A DNA stretch of 64,000 nucleotides from Terfezia claveryi (GCA_015179025.1 WHUX01000139.1:62001-126000), one strand, 5' to 3'; shown: positions 23,598 through 34,965, counted from the first letter of the stretch. Translations and numbers: made by a program. Notes: a model not told the origin generated them from the letters alone.

Positions 23598-24246
23598 TGT
23601 AAGGAAGTGGCTTACTCATACCCTATGACTAACCCTCTCCCTCACAAATGTATTTTTTATGTATTTTTTTACTTAGCAAGCATCTCAAAACACACAATAT
23701 TCTGTATGCTGTCTGCCTTGCTAATATTTCACATGCTTTCACATGCTTTCACATGCTTGCACATGCTTTCATATGCTTTCACATGCTTTCATAAGTATAA
23801 GTCAAAGTTAAGACTTAACCTATTTTGTACTAGATAGTATTTGGAAGTACTATCTAGAAGATCAGATGATATTGATCTCAATCACATATAAGGGTCAGAT
23901 AATGGTGCACTATATCAGCACTGCCCTAGCACTGCCCCATTGGAAACATATATAGTCCCCTGAATTTCCCTTCAGTTGGACAGAGAGTTAGAACTCAGAA
24001 TATAGTTAGAGTACAATCAATATAGAAGTTCCACTGGTTAATCTTCTAAGTGCCTTTGGCACTCCTATACTACTTTACCTATTACAGTAATCTTATGCTA
24101 CTGGTAATAACTTTAATAGTAAGACTGAATAATATATAATTAGTATTCTACTTTGTAGTATACATTACTAGCTTGAGATTATCTGATTAGATTGGATCCT
24201 TATCTAATCTAATCTGATCCTCCAGTCCCTCTAACAACACTCTACA
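23598..24246 (+). repeat. Gypsy-A' 3' LTR
   Basis: A 649-bp LTR from TGTAAGGAAG to ACTCTACA, preceded by the purine-rich ATAAGGAGGCA. The CACATGCTTT-type repeat near its start has more units than in the other two LTRs, which explains much of the length difference. The right target duplication ATTAT is at 24247-24251. Confidence 0.93.
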
Positions 24247-25536
24247 ATTATAGGGACCTCGAGGATATATTGCGATATCTACTTCCATAGCGTGCCTTTA
24301 CCAAATATCTGGTTTTCTCACCAATTTACAAATTTGATAATAAAGGTAACTGTGTATATACTACAATAAATTCCAGTGATTTATAGTAGAGGACGCAAAT
24401 ATAGAACCTATTCAGTGAATATAAATACAGTTACTAACAAAACTATAGAAGACACTGCTAATTGTCTTATCCCTTATACCTATACTGCTAACATCCAATC
24501 AAACTTGCCTCACAAATTTCTCTAGAGACAAGAAATTATTGCCCTTATTCATAAGTATTGGCAATATTCGCATAGAAATTCAAAATCGGCCAACAGCCCA
24601 AACATGGATCCTAATAGGCCTTTTCTTAATTGGCTACAAGAGGAATAAAGCCATAGGTTTCACGACAAAAGACCAGGAATATGATGCACTAAGGGTACAA
24701 TACTAGATTGTCTCATATATCCTGTTGCCCTTAACAAAAATATTTAAAGTAGGCAAGCAATCCTAGATAGGGTTATAAGAGTCTATATTAATAACTTTCA
24801 TATGCAAGTAGGACTAACATCTTCTGTCAAGACAGCAAGGTTAGAAAGTGCATGCCAATTCTCTCTACTTGGCTTGCTTACTATATAGAAAATGTCAATA
24901 TCTATAGTATTAAAATCAATTGCTGCCCTATCTGTATTACAAGTCTGCAGGAACTTGGAATTCTCCTAAAGAAAGCACTCGCCATATATAATCATGCCAA
25001 CTATGAGAATCTGTATCGAGCAGGGGATCTAAAAAGGTATGTAGCTAATGAAAATGGATATAATTAAACATAGCTAATATATAGGTAGTTTACATAATGC
25101 CCAAATAAAGCCCTTTGAAAATGCGCTTTGAGTATAGATACGAGTTCTAGGTATTGAGCCACTACATATAGTTCATGGTGATATACTTCACAATATTCTT
25201 CTTGAGATTCTCAAGGATCTGATGGGTTGGATAGAGCAGTTTCTGAGCAAACATGAATGCTGAGAGGTATTTAATAGGATTTGTAAATAGATGCTACCAT
25301 ATCTAGTGTATCAACTACTGTAGAAGAGATATTGGCAGATTATAATATAGAGTAGGACCGAAATATAGGGATTTAATCATGTGATTTTGGCTTGCTTCAC
25401 AGTAGTGCTGCATGATTCAATAATAGCCACCTTAAGTCTCTAAGGAGGTGCGAAAGCAAATAGCAAAATTATAATTCATTGTAAGAGATATATCATGAAT
25501 TTCTGCCTGATGGTACAATATTGGAGTTTGCTACTC
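24247..25536 (+). pseudogene. Plavaka-like (KDZ) transposase, 3' part
   Basis: This continues the gene cut at 14661. Blocks that fit the Plavaka family, in order: RDLEDILRYLLP and FTKYLVFSPIYKFDN (24252-24345); VYTTINSSDL followed by stops where WW is expected; FISIGNIRIEIQNRPTAQTW (about 24550-24610), matching the family's LTIGNIS..R.KPS block; and a Cys-pair segment, MPILSTWLAYYIENV then INCCPICITSLQELG (24852-24960). Later parts include HGDILHNILLEILKDLMGWI. Stops and frame changes make it a pseudogene. The end is cut by, or runs into, the solo-LTR-like repeat at 25537. Confidence 0.75.
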
Positions 25537-26011
25537 TGTGCTTACTTCTTGGTTCTTATGGATTCCAGAGGGAATCCAGTAGCCTATTTATACTCCTCTG
25601 AGATATGATGACTAAAGAAATAAATACAATAAAGGATGGTATACCAGAAGGTGGTGTGCTATACAAAAAGGGATTATATAGCCATAGTAATAAGTCACAT
25701 GCCTTAAACAATGGTCATGTCGCTAAATTTATGAGTCACATACCTTAAACAATAGTCATGTGGCTATTGTAATGAGTTACATGCCTTAAGATATAGGTCA
25801 CTCGGCCATAATGAGAGTATCTTCATATGGCAAGTGCCATAGAACTTCCTATAGCAAATTCCATATGCTGTAGATGGTTATAAAGCAGTAGGAGGTAGTA
25901 GAAGGCTAGTCCTTTAACTAAGAGCCTTAGTTACATAATATTGTAGTAATATAGGAAATACAAAAGCATATAATCAATTATATAAGCAATGAAACAATGT
26001 TTTCTATTATA
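25537..26011 (+). repeat. Dispersed solo-LTR-like repeat, copy 2
   Basis: Second copy of the repeat at 4929-5361, same orientation, about 475 bp from TGTGCTTACTTCTT to TTTCTATTATA. It has an extra GTCATGT..C unit relative to copy 1. No target duplication is visible. Confidence 0.6.
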
Positions 26012-26207
26012 GCGGCTTCCCAGTTAGCTACTAATACTAGGCTGTAATACTAATACTCTACTTTAGGAAGTATTGTTTACATCTGATAAGGGTTTATCAG
26101 ATCAACAATTCTATATAAGCTACTACTTCTATATAGTTAATACAATAAGACCTAAGCAGTATTTTAAGTCTTATATAGCTTTACTTGGCACAACTATATA
26201 CTTAGTT

Positions 26208-26355
26208 GTCTTTACCATCACCTGAGATCGTAGATGATGGGTTATTATTATTGTTGCTTTCAGCATCAACTATGATGTAGGTAATGGGTTATTACCATTA
26301 TTGTCTTTGTCATCACTTGCAATCACAGGTAATGGGTTATTGTTATCGTTACCTT
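26208..26355 (+). repeat. Three tandem 48-bp units in the presumed Gypsy-B LTR/leader
   Basis: The units share CATCA, then about 20 variable bases, then GATGGGTTATT or GTAATGGGTTATT. They begin near 26208, 26257 and 26305. No function is visible. Confidence 0.6.
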
Positions 26356-26859
26356 GCTTGGCTTCTGAGATAGGGATCTTGGGAAACTTATTTCCCCCTT
26401 GCTCTAATAGAGTTATGTATATATAGATCCTGTCCCTCGTACTGTCGTTGGATCCCCATCCAATGTCTTGTATACCTAATACAGGACATTGCTTCTCCTA
26501 GTACTTGTTCACCTTCCTTGTACACATCCTTGTCTTATACAAAAAACTCTGCAGCATAGCTACCTTCCTCTAATACAACTGGCAACCACTTCCACATATC
26601 TCTTGCCTCTTGTCCTTACCCCCTGTCCCAGCCTTCCCCTAGTCACACATATAGTGTTCCTATTTGTATGTCTTGCCCTAGTCCTGCCCCTGCCCTGTCC
26701 CTGCCTTCCTTAATCACATAAGTGGCATTCCTACATATGCGATCCCCTTGCCCACTGCCTAGGTGTACCTCTTGGTTGCCTTGTCCTAAAAGCTGTTGAA
26801 AGACTATATTAGATTGCTCTGACCAACAGGTACAATGTCCGAACTAACTCTGTTACCCA

Positions 26860-27918
26860 CCGACAGGTTTCAAGCATGGCAGGAATCCACAATACTCTCA
26901 GACCTAGCCCAGCTGTTAAAATACTACTGAATGGCTATCGATATCTTCACTGCCAATCATAAGATTGGCGAAAAATAAGGAGCAGAGCTCCAAGACACCG
27001 AACAAAGGCTGAAAAGAGCTGAAGATAAAATCCTCCTTCTTCGAGAGGACCTCGCAGACGACTGAGTAACTATGCGCAATCTCAGCTGTACCCTTGCAAC
27101 TGCAACTACACAGGCACCTGTGACTGCCATGCCCACTAAAACCCAAGACCTTCTCACCCCACCCAAATTTAATAGTAAATGGGCTCACCTCAAGGCCTGA
27201 AAAACTCCATCAATATTAAGTTCAACGGAAACGCCGCTAAGTTTCCAACTACTTAGCATAAACTCGTATACGTTTATAGCTTGTAGGAGGGGTTAGCCCT
27301 GGACCAAGTCTAGCCCTATGTATTAGAAACAGGTATCAAACTAGTAGATATCCCTGCCCTATTCGTGATCCTTGATCAAGCATTTGGAGATCCGGATCCA
27401 GAGGGAATAGACACTCGAGCTCTCTAAGCCTTTCGACAAAGAAACACTGACCTGACCACCTATGTAACCGAATTCTCTAGGCTGGCTACAGAAGTCAACT
27501 AGAGTGACAAGATCAAACTGGACCAATTCCAGGAAGACTTAAGTATAGAACTTTGATAGATACTTATCAATTTCCTGAATATCCCCACTCTTGAAGAGTT
27601 CCTTGATAAAGCCAGCTAATTGGAGCAAAAGATGACCAGGTTTAGAAACAGCGTTAAAGCCTCCCATACAATAGCACCCTCCCGATTGACCTTCTTAGCC
27701 CCTCGCCCCTAGCTACAGGTCCCCGTAACCCCCTCCAAATAAACTGGCCCATCCTTCCCTCGTGGTAGGTAGACTGGCCCCTATGAACTTATCTGCGGGC
27801 AGACTCTGCCTAACTCAAGAAGAGAGGAAACACCCCCGGAATAATGGGCTATGCATAGCTTGTGGGAAGGTCAACTACTTCATTGCAGCCTGCCCTCTTT
27901 GAAAGAATCACTCCTTGG
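26860..27918 (+). pseudogene. Gypsy-B gag, 5' of the hAT-A insertion
   Basis: Gag-like coding with stops. Recognisable parts are LETGIKLVDIPALFVILDQA (about 27325-27385), FGDPDPEG, FRQRNTDLTTYVTEFSRLAT (27430-27490), a form typical of Gag of Tf1/sushi-like elements, and a damaged zinc knuckle CIACGKVNYFIAAC (about 27853-27894), in which the expected His is changed. The last codons before 27918 (LCKNHSL) continue at 42473 as SLAIHVIDTLVPRVKEVDK, so the gene was a single frame before the hAT insertion. Confidence 0.75.
27911..27918. repeat. Left 8-bp target-site duplication of hAT-A (CTCCTTGG)
   Basis: CTCCTTGG directly precedes the element end TAGTATGCGCC, and the identical eight bases follow the other end at 42473-42480. 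Eight bases is the hAT superfamily standard. Confidence 0.95.
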
Positions 27919-28062
27919 TAGTATGCGCCACGGGGTGAGTACAACTCGGACCTGGTCGCCAAGACCCACCTCAGCGAGCGAGTTTCGAAGTTTCAACAAC
28001 TCGCTGAGTCGGCTTTCCTGTCCTACAACTCGACTCGCGATTAATCGGTGATGCACAGATTA
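27919..28062 (+). repeat. hAT-A left terminal and subterminal repeat region
   Basis: After the TAGTATGCGCC terminus there are repeated CGACTCG/CGAGTCG-type words (CTCGCTGAGTCGG, ACTCGACTCGCG) and a GATTAATCGGTGAT segment. The same words occur in inverted order near the right end (ACCGATTAATCGG at 42351, GGCGAGTCG at 42402). Subterminal motifs of this kind bind the transposase in other hAT elements. Confidence 0.75.
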
Positions 28063-28219
28063 CTTGCCAAGCCTACCCTGTTTCCTTTTTTTTTTATATT
28101 GTTTTGTCCCGACTCTTCTATAATCTCATCACGTTTAACACCCTCATTCCGTTCTCCTATATCTTAGTTGTCTTTGTATGACTGATTCTTTCTACCTTTA
28201 TGGGTTGCTTGTACAGTAC

Positions 28220-28445
28220 CAGATTGCTTGTCTCGTATTCCTTGCACTATCACGGATTGTATGCACTGTGCCCGATTGCCTGTCACGGATTGTATGCACT
28301 GTGCCCGATTGCCTGTCACAGATTCCTTGCACTGTCACGGATTCCTTGCTTCTTTCACTATGCCAGATTGCCTATTACAGATTGCTTGCACTGTCACGGA
28401 TTGCTTGTACTGTCATGGATTATTTACACTGTCATGGATTGCTCC
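28220..28445. repeat. TGTCACGGA array, hAT-A left
   Basis: About ten degenerate units of roughly 19-30 bp built on TGTCACGGATT and GCTTGCACTG. The ORFs across it are translations of the repeat. It belongs to the motif family found through both hAT elements. Confidence 0.85.
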
Positions 28446-29017
28446 CACCCACTAATAAACAATACTTGCAATCTGTACTACATGGCCAAACAAAATCCTT
28501 ACCCAAATATCGGTTAAGAAATATATTAATATATCTTAAATAAATTACAAGACCCATCACCATGACTATAACAAAAATCCTTCCTACATCCTACAAAACC
28601 TGAAAAATCCTGCCTAACCTCACTTGAGTTTACCAATAATCCCCCGTAAATCACTTCATACAACTATACAACATAGAAAGAAAACAAAAAAACTCTTCAA
28701 AGCAAAACTAAATGCCCTAAATATTCCCTAAAAAAAGCACTTGGCTGGTGGGATGGTGTTCAATTGGTAGGAAGTCGTGTACCAGAACCTAATTCACCAA
28801 AGATTCTAATATTTACCTTGGCTGTCAGACGTTCAGGTATTTGTGTTCCTTGGTAATTGACATCTAAACCGGAATCATATAACATTAGAGCGGTCCCTCT
28901 TCGACTGTTGATGTAAACCTCCCCATGTTGTGGTCGTTCTTGTAACTATATATTTCATCCTCAGTAATAGTGAACCTTCTGCTAGGTGATATATGGTATG
29001 CTAACACAAGGGAATGA

Positions 29018-29972
29018 TTATTGGGTACCTGTGCCTCCTCCTCTTGCTGCCCCTTTGCCTGCTACTGCCCCTACCATTGCTGCTGCTTCTCCTCCTCCTT
29101 CTGCTCCTAGTCCTGCTCCGGCTGCTGCTACTACTGCTACCACCGCCCCTGGTCCTCCTCCTACCCCTGGTCCTGCTCCTGTTGCTGCTGCTGCTGCTGC
29201 TCCTCCTCCTCCTGCCCCTGCTGCTGCTGCTGGCCCTCCTCCTCTAGCTGGTCTCGATATTGCACGGCGTCCTCTTTTTGCTTTTTTGGGCATTCGTTGG
29301 CTCACAAGAGGTACATATGGAAATGCCCCCTGCACATTACCCCCGGCAAATATATTCGCCTGAATTTTATGCCATAGTCTAACATCCCACTGTAGGATTG
29401 TTTATCTATTGTGTGTTTCACCACCTTGTATTGCAATCAAGTTCACCACTTTTTCCGTATTTGTGATTAGTCATATTTGTCTGTGACAGCATCCGTGACA
29501 GCATCTGTGATATATTTTGACCTACTGGTGAAATACTCATGCATATATGCTTCCGCCACTTCCTGTATGGCATCTGTTGCCCTCACTTAGATATGCTCCA
29601 TATTATTCTGATCTATGAACTGCAAATATTTGTTGTTATTATCCCTATTCACATCTTGGACAATCTCCCTGTACAGCCTGCAGAATCCAATCTTCGGAAA
29701 TATTAGGTCAACGCTTCTCTATTGATTCCTAATCTGACATACAAGGCTGACTGATAATACAGTTAGCTTAGTCCTTTTTATTTCATAGAATGGAATGCTT
29801 CATGGAATGGAATACTTCATGGAATGGAATGCTAACGTCCTTGTGACTGCTTTCTTATGGTTTTTGGTGCCACCGCTTTTTGGGGGGGCACGACTGATTT
29901 TATATTCCTAGGGACTTGTAACCTCACTGGTTGCTTGGGGTTTTTATTCAGAACCTGCTTTTTTCTTGCCAT
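29018..29972 (-). pseudogene. Histone H3-like gene of hAT-A, broken
   Basis: Exon 1 (29972-29837) starts MARKKQ and includes PRNIKSVVPP, parallel to MARTKQ and PRNIKTIVPP in hAT-B. Intron 1 is 29836-29751. Exon 2 has the H3 core: FPKIGFCRLYREIVQDVN, with REIVQD as in the H3 REIAQD helix, then ATDAIQEVAEAYMHEYFTS (H3: ALQEASEAYL). A further intron with three motif copies (about 29530-29470) precedes TILQWDVRLWHKI (H3: TIMPKDIQLARRI). The frame then runs into a Gly/Ala/Pro-rich C-terminal tail to 29018. Stops replace residues near 29725, 29592 and 29417; two fit Gln codons. It would act as a nucleosome or chromatin protein. Confidence 0.8.
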
Positions 29973-30212
29973 TCTTATATGTTAGCTGGTTAAAGGAGGC
30001 AATGAACTTGGTGACTCAGGGGCAATAGTGATAATCTTATATGAGACGAAGCAACACAGAGTGTTGTGGGGATCTAGACCTAACTATCAAACAATGAATC
30101 CAAGTTTGCCTGCACATTCCCTAAAGTTAGCTTAGATACTTTAGTGTGATACATCAATAAAGGAAACCCTACAAAGAAAACGCGATAAACGAAACTCGAC
30201 AAAGGATACATT

Positions 30213-30401
30213 AGGAAAGAATTATAGTTTGCCTTTAGTGGTACCCAGGGCACCTGATGGCGCCTGCTGGCGCCTGCTGACGCCCAAGGCACCCATGAAA
30301 CAAGTACTATTTGTTTGCTGGGTGCCTTGGGTGCCAGTGGGCGCCAGTAGGCGCCATCAGGCGCCCGGGATGCCACTAAAGGCAAACTATAATTCTTTCC
30401 T
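30213..30401. mobile_element. Small hairpin element (189 bp) with GC-rich inverted repeats
   Basis: Nearly the whole segment is one inverted repeat. The outer 29 bases are perfectly complementary (30213-30241 against 30373-30401), containing ATAGTTTGCCTTTAGTGG, and the inner arms carry GGCGCC units around 30300. It has no coding capacity. It is absent from the matching gap in hAT-B, so it is an insertion, probably a MITE or foldback element. Its end sequence resembles the right end of the giant palindrome at 56580-56600. Confidence 0.75.
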
Positions 30402-30986
30402 GATATATCAACAACTAGCTGTTAGGCTGTTAGTCGTGTACACAATTAAGCTGAACAAGCATCGTCGTGGCAGATTAACTCGCCTTTTGCCAAATTCCCC
30501 CTGGGGACTGACTCATTTTGGCCCCCTTAATAGGGCTGCATATAGGTTACTTTTGCCTGCAGGTGGGCTGGGATTACCAAAGGAGACCAGACAAGCTGGG
30601 AGGCGATATATACTAGAGTATATATATATACCTATCTGTCTCATATGCAACCTTAGAACATCGAGGGACTAGTGCAAGCCAACTCGTGAGTTGTACCCTA
30701 GTCTAAGCCTACACTACTAGCTAAATATACTGGGCTTGTGCCAACCAGACTATACCTTAAGTACTCTATTGTCCACCTAGCGACTAGTCTATACTAACTT
30801 ATTGCTGTATCCAAAAGAACAATAAATCAACAATCCTGACCCATAATGATATATCAAATAACCAATACCAAACATTCCATCAGATGACAAGGAAATAGAG
30901 AAATAATTGCTGGAAAACATAGGAATCTGTAACAAAATATAAATTCCTTGATAAAGTGTAAGCCCGTGACACCCCATACGTGGTTG

Positions 30987-32446
30987 TTATTCATCTTGTT
31001 CTTCTCCCTCGACATCATCCTCTCCTTCACCATCTTTATCCTCTTCATCCTCTTCATCCTCTTCATCCTCTTCACCCTCTTTATCTTCTTCATCCTCTTC
31101 ACCCTCTTCATTCTCTTTATCCCCTTCTTCCACTTTATTCTCCTCAATCCCCTCCACATCCTCGTAATCATCATCATATGTGTTACTCTGAATAAGTCCT
31201 GGGGGTGGATCGCCACCAAGATGAGGCAATCCTTTTTGACGTAGCCTCAATGCTGGCCATAATGGAGTTTCGATTACGCTATTCTTAACCGAATATACCT
31301 TGGCATCATCATTGGAATCAGTAAGCTCGGCCTCAGCATCAGATGATGAAAGGTCGTCCTCTAGCACCTGGCCATCGCTTTCATCCTCGGAGTCATATAC
31401 TATAGTGAATAATATATCACACTTCTGAAGGGAGAGATACATATGGGTTCAATATCCTTAACTGCATCACTTAAACAATCTTCTGCACCCCCTTCAGCTA
31501 TTTCTATTTCCTGTATGATCCGATCAGCTATGGCAATTGCATCGTCCTATATATGTGGCTGTTCAATTGGCCCCTCGAACCGTGCATATGCTTGGCATGA
31601 AATGGGCTCAACACTAACAACGACACTAAACTTATTTACTGGCTTTGTTCCTGTTTTTTCCAAATCACCTTCTGGAATTGTAAATGCCAGTATATTATCA
31701 CCTTCGCCTAGCTCAAGATAAAACCTCTTCTATACTTGGAAGAGCCCATACCAGCGATATAAAATATACGCCTTCTTCCGAACTAACATTACCTCGCAGG
31801 TCTTTTGGACAAGTCGTTTGAACTTGCCACATTGCACATTACTGAGCTGATTTCTCTTCATCCCAATTGGTGTACCGGTAACAGTGGCATGCTCACTCTC
31901 CACCACGCCAGCTTTGAGAGCCCTGTTAACTTTTTGGTGCTTCCAGTCCTTGGCTCATTCGAACGCTAGAAGTGGACCCAGCAATCTTTGCTGAGTTTCC
32001 CAGATTTTTCTGGTATGTGGATTGGTTGATGTTCCCCAAACTTTACGACTCCCACTAAACTCTTTGTCTGGGTCAAATTCTTTTGAGCCACAAGAAAATT
32101 TCGCATACTTCTTATATGGGTTTACTGCCATAACTGGGGCTGGGGCAGGCATGGTTAGGATAGGCGTAACTGGCATAGTTGTTATAGAAGTCTTTCTCCG
32201 TTTGCGTTTATCTGTTGTTCGATTCCCGGATATTGTGTTCCTCTTCGATAGCGTCTTCTTTTTCTGTACGGGGCCTACCATTGTGATCCCTGGCTTTGAT
32301 AGTCTGTCTTTTTGGCTACACGCTTTCTTGTCAGATATATGGATGTCTTGGACATCGTCTGTGACACCGTCCGTCATATCATCTATAACACCGTCCGTGA
32401 CACAGCCCTTGGAGCACTTTGGATCACGCACAACCTTGGAGCACAT
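30987..32446 (-). pseudogene. Gene Z of hAT-A: basic N-terminus, conserved core, acidic tail
   Basis: Homologous to 57862-59539 in hAT-B. The N-terminal part is Lys/Arg/Thr-rich. The conserved core begins YKKYAKFSCGSKEFDPDKEF and continues VWGTSTNPHTRKIWETQQRL. It runs past a stop near 31955 into LKAGVVESEHATV and AEGGAEDCLSDAVKDIEP. A short intron probably ends near 31400. The C-terminal part from about 31395 is strongly acidic: long Glu/Asp runs at 31120-31000, encoded by a CTCTTCATC repeat. The protein is unknown. Its acidic tail and its position next to an H3-like gene would suit a histone-binding role, which is inference only. The first 30 codons translate a TCCGTGACA array and may be non-coding. 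Confidence 0.65.
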
Positions 32447-33060
32447 ACCTGCAGAAATGAGGCCTTCTAACCAGTGCTGGCGATAGCCAATAGTGGGTAT
32501 TATACTAGACGCAGCGTGAGACTTCTACAAATCAGCCAATTACACTATCTTTCCAATTCAGGCAACCTGCAAGGACACAACCTTTGAATATTCTGAGGCC
32601 AAGTTATGTAGGTTAAAATGTCTGTGATGTCTCCATTAGTAATCTTTCCACCCGCGACTTGCATAGCTGGTCTCCGGTTACAGAACTTAAAGCACTTACC
32701 CCTGAATTATCGTGAGCACAATGTATGTGGATTGAACTGTCAATGTTTGTTATGTGAAATGAATGAGATTCTCAGATGCCTCACAAGTTATGTCAAGTTG
32801 AAGTGAACAAAGGGGCAAATTGAACAAAGGGGGAAATTGAACAAAGGCATGCATTCATTTTTTGTATGCAAGCAAACAATCGAGACTACAAGCAAACTTG
32901 GATGTTATGAACCGAAAAAGGAAAATGTGACTTGTATTACTACTAAGCGAGCATGTGTCACTAAGTAAATAGATGCATTCCAAATAACCCAGATTTATTA
33001 TTTCTTAAAATTCATGGTTATAGGGCCAATATGGGCAATATAGATATTTGAACAGCTAGG
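32447..33060. other. Intergenic gap in hAT-A, no recognised gene
   Basis: Contains short ORFs only. Repeated GGGGCAAATTGAACAAAG units near 32810-32845 are the only local pattern I see. It separates genes Z and Y, which face the same way. Confidence 0.4.
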
Positions 33061-33063
33061 CCT

Positions 33064-33545
33064 GATTAAATGCCCTTCTATTGAGCTGACTGTCTTAGGC
33101 TATCTACCTACACCTGCCCTCCTTTTTTCTCTTTGCTTCTGATCGCGAGCCCTTCGTTGCTTGCAGAGGAGCCGCTATTTAGCGTCCATAGTCCTAAGGG
33201 GAGCAACCTCATCCTCATCCTCATTAGGCAAATGACTTAGTACTCGCAATAGGGAATGGGGCTTCACTAGGTAGAAACCAGAAAGGGCAAGGTCTAAAAT
33301 TATAGGACGTTCTTAGAAGACAGAAGCAGATGTAATAAATTGGGATAATTCATATTGCGTGCTTGGGACGGGCTTCTCATTCTCCTTGTTCTCTGGCTGC
33401 TCACTAGGAAAATCGTCTTCAACTTCCTCACCATCTGTAGGTGCTTCGCTTGGGGTGACAGGGACTTCTACAAGCCTGCAAGACTAGTAGCGCCATGAAT
33501 ATCGGTTCCTAAAATCACTAGAGTAATATTCGGATTAGCCGCAGG
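33064..33545 (-). pseudogene. Gene Y of hAT-A, broken
   Basis: Minus-strand sequence gives LVEVPVTPSEAPTDGEEVED and PENKENEKPVPSTQYELSQ, which parallel EVPATPSEADTDSD and KENEEPL...PPYTQYEHSQ in hAT-B gene Y. The basic end (RLLCKQRRARDQKQREKRR, about 33170-33115) is preceded by a stop where the hAT-B copy has Asp. Stops and a frameshift in the middle make it a pseudogene. The function is unknown. The layout, acidic then basic, is the same in both copies. Confidence 0.6.
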
Positions 33546-34214
33546 CTTATAACAAGGTCCTGTTGTTTTCAAGTGATATGCCCACCATACCGCTATAGCG
33601 CCTATTTCTGTCCACTGGAGCCTTAACTATTTTCTACCACTACAAGCCGCGGTGCTTTTGGCACGTGTAGTTGCCTATGGCTTCCAAAAGCTCAGTCCTC
33701 AGGGAGTAATGAAAATACGATCAGAATCTATCTAGTGCAACCAGTCAATTGGGCAAGCCCATTAAGCCCAGAATCGCAAATACCAAATTATGCAGGATAA
33801 CTGCAAAACAATGATATTGAGCAAGAAACTAAGTATGAGAAGTTCATTCCTTGGGGCCATGCTTTGATCTGGGATTCCTGTGCTCAAGTTGGTATGTATA
33901 GTTTTGTTCAGTGTATGAGATCTTGAGGATGAGGATTACGGTAGTTGTAGAAGTAGTATAGTGATTGCTGTTACTGTAGTTGAAGGAGCAGTAAGGACAT
34001 GCGGATTTTATCTACCATTGCTATGGCCACTATCTGGCTATGGTCTACCCTCCAGCCCCTTGATGTCTCTATTGCTAAAGTAAAGGAGTCTCAGAAACGA
34101 GATAAGACTATGCAACTTAGAGAGAAGAAAAAAAGCTAATACGTGATTGGTATGTGGCTGGTCATTACATGTGGAGGTATCTTCTACATGATTGGGAGTT
34201 TGATACGGTTGGAA

Positions 34215-34660
34215 TCACCCAGCGGTTAGTTGGTTGTCTTGTTACAGATTGTTTGTCTTATCATGGACTAGTTGACTTATCACTTTGTTGTCTTGTTATG
34301 GATTGACTGTCTTGTCATGGATTGGATTGTCTTGTCACGTACTCGTTGACTTGTTAGTCGGTTGGCACTTGACTTGTCATAGGCTAATCGTCTTGTCACG
34401 GACTTATCACTGAGTAATTGTGTTGGTATGTACTGGTTGACTAGTCTGGTTGCACTACCCCTCATAGTTGTCACGGACTAGTTGACTTGTTAGTCTTGAT
34501 CAGACTCTCGTAGAGGTTGACTTGTGAGGAGGGTGTTATGCCAACCAGACTATTGACTTGTTACAGACTAGTTGACTTGTTACGGAATAGTTGACTTGTC
34601 ACGGAATAGTTGACTTGTTAGGACTAGTTGACTTGTCACGGACTAGTCACTGCTGAGCAG
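34215..34660. repeat. TGTCACGGA array, hAT-A middle
   Basis: About 18 degenerate units of the type CTTGTCACGGACTAGTTGA (19-20 bp), many with C-to-T changes such as TTACGG or TCATGG. It sits in the gap between genes Y and X. The matching gap in hAT-B has an array with another spacer at 50108-50245. Confidence 0.85.
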
Positions 34661-34965
34661 TTTGGTACTTGCGGTTATCCTAAGTAGGCATAAGTATTTC
34701 ATAGCATTACCGAATATGGTCACATACCATAGAACTCCAGTTATTTGGTAGCATAATTTCAAATTGGGTGGTATACTTAAGTAGTGTTTCTGTTGAAGCT
34801 TAACTAAGCAACTTCACCCAACAGGTATAGATTTCACAAGCTAAGTAGCATTAGCCACCAAATCTTAGTATACTACTGGGTATGTAGACTAGATTGAAAT
34901 AAGGCTACTGAGTAACTAGTATGTACTGATCTAAAGTAGAATAAAGAGGTATGTAAACAGGATAC

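Larger units (their letters stand above)
14662..24246 (+). mobile_element. Gypsy-A': full-length chromodomain Ty3/Gypsy element (9.6 kb)
   Basis: Two LTRs (629 and 649 bp) flank an internal region with gag, protease, RT, RNase H, an extra CCHC region, integrase and chromodomain. It is bordered by ATTAT on both sides. The same family as Gypsy-A at 1-4774. The copy is inactive: many Trp codons read TAG and many Gln codons TAG/TAA. Just after the 5' LTR I do not see a clear tRNA-complementary primer site; the sequence is AT-rich (TTTTTTTAACC), and the LTR end is TTTATA instead of CTCTACA, so the site may have mutated. It interrupts a Plavaka-like transposase. Confidence 0.95.

Noticed and set aside
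4929..26011. The two solo-LTR-like repeats as LTRs of one 21-kb element
   Set aside because: They are in direct orientation, but I found no matching target duplication and the sequence between has decayed genes of other types and a Plavaka-like gene. Independent insertions are simpler.
28178..28543. ORFs of about 75-120 codons with repeated CTVTDC or CHGLL
   Set aside because: They only translate the TGTCACGGA array near the left end of hAT-A.
29014..29363. Plus-strand ORFs with Leu runs and Ala/Pro runs over the hAT-A H3-like tail
   Set aside because: They are shadows of the Gly/Ala/Pro-rich tail encoded on the minus strand, in the same place as the tail in hAT-B.
30948..31244. Plus-strand ORFs rich in Phe/Leu/Ile or His/Pro
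   Set aside because: They are antisense to the acidic tail of gene Z.
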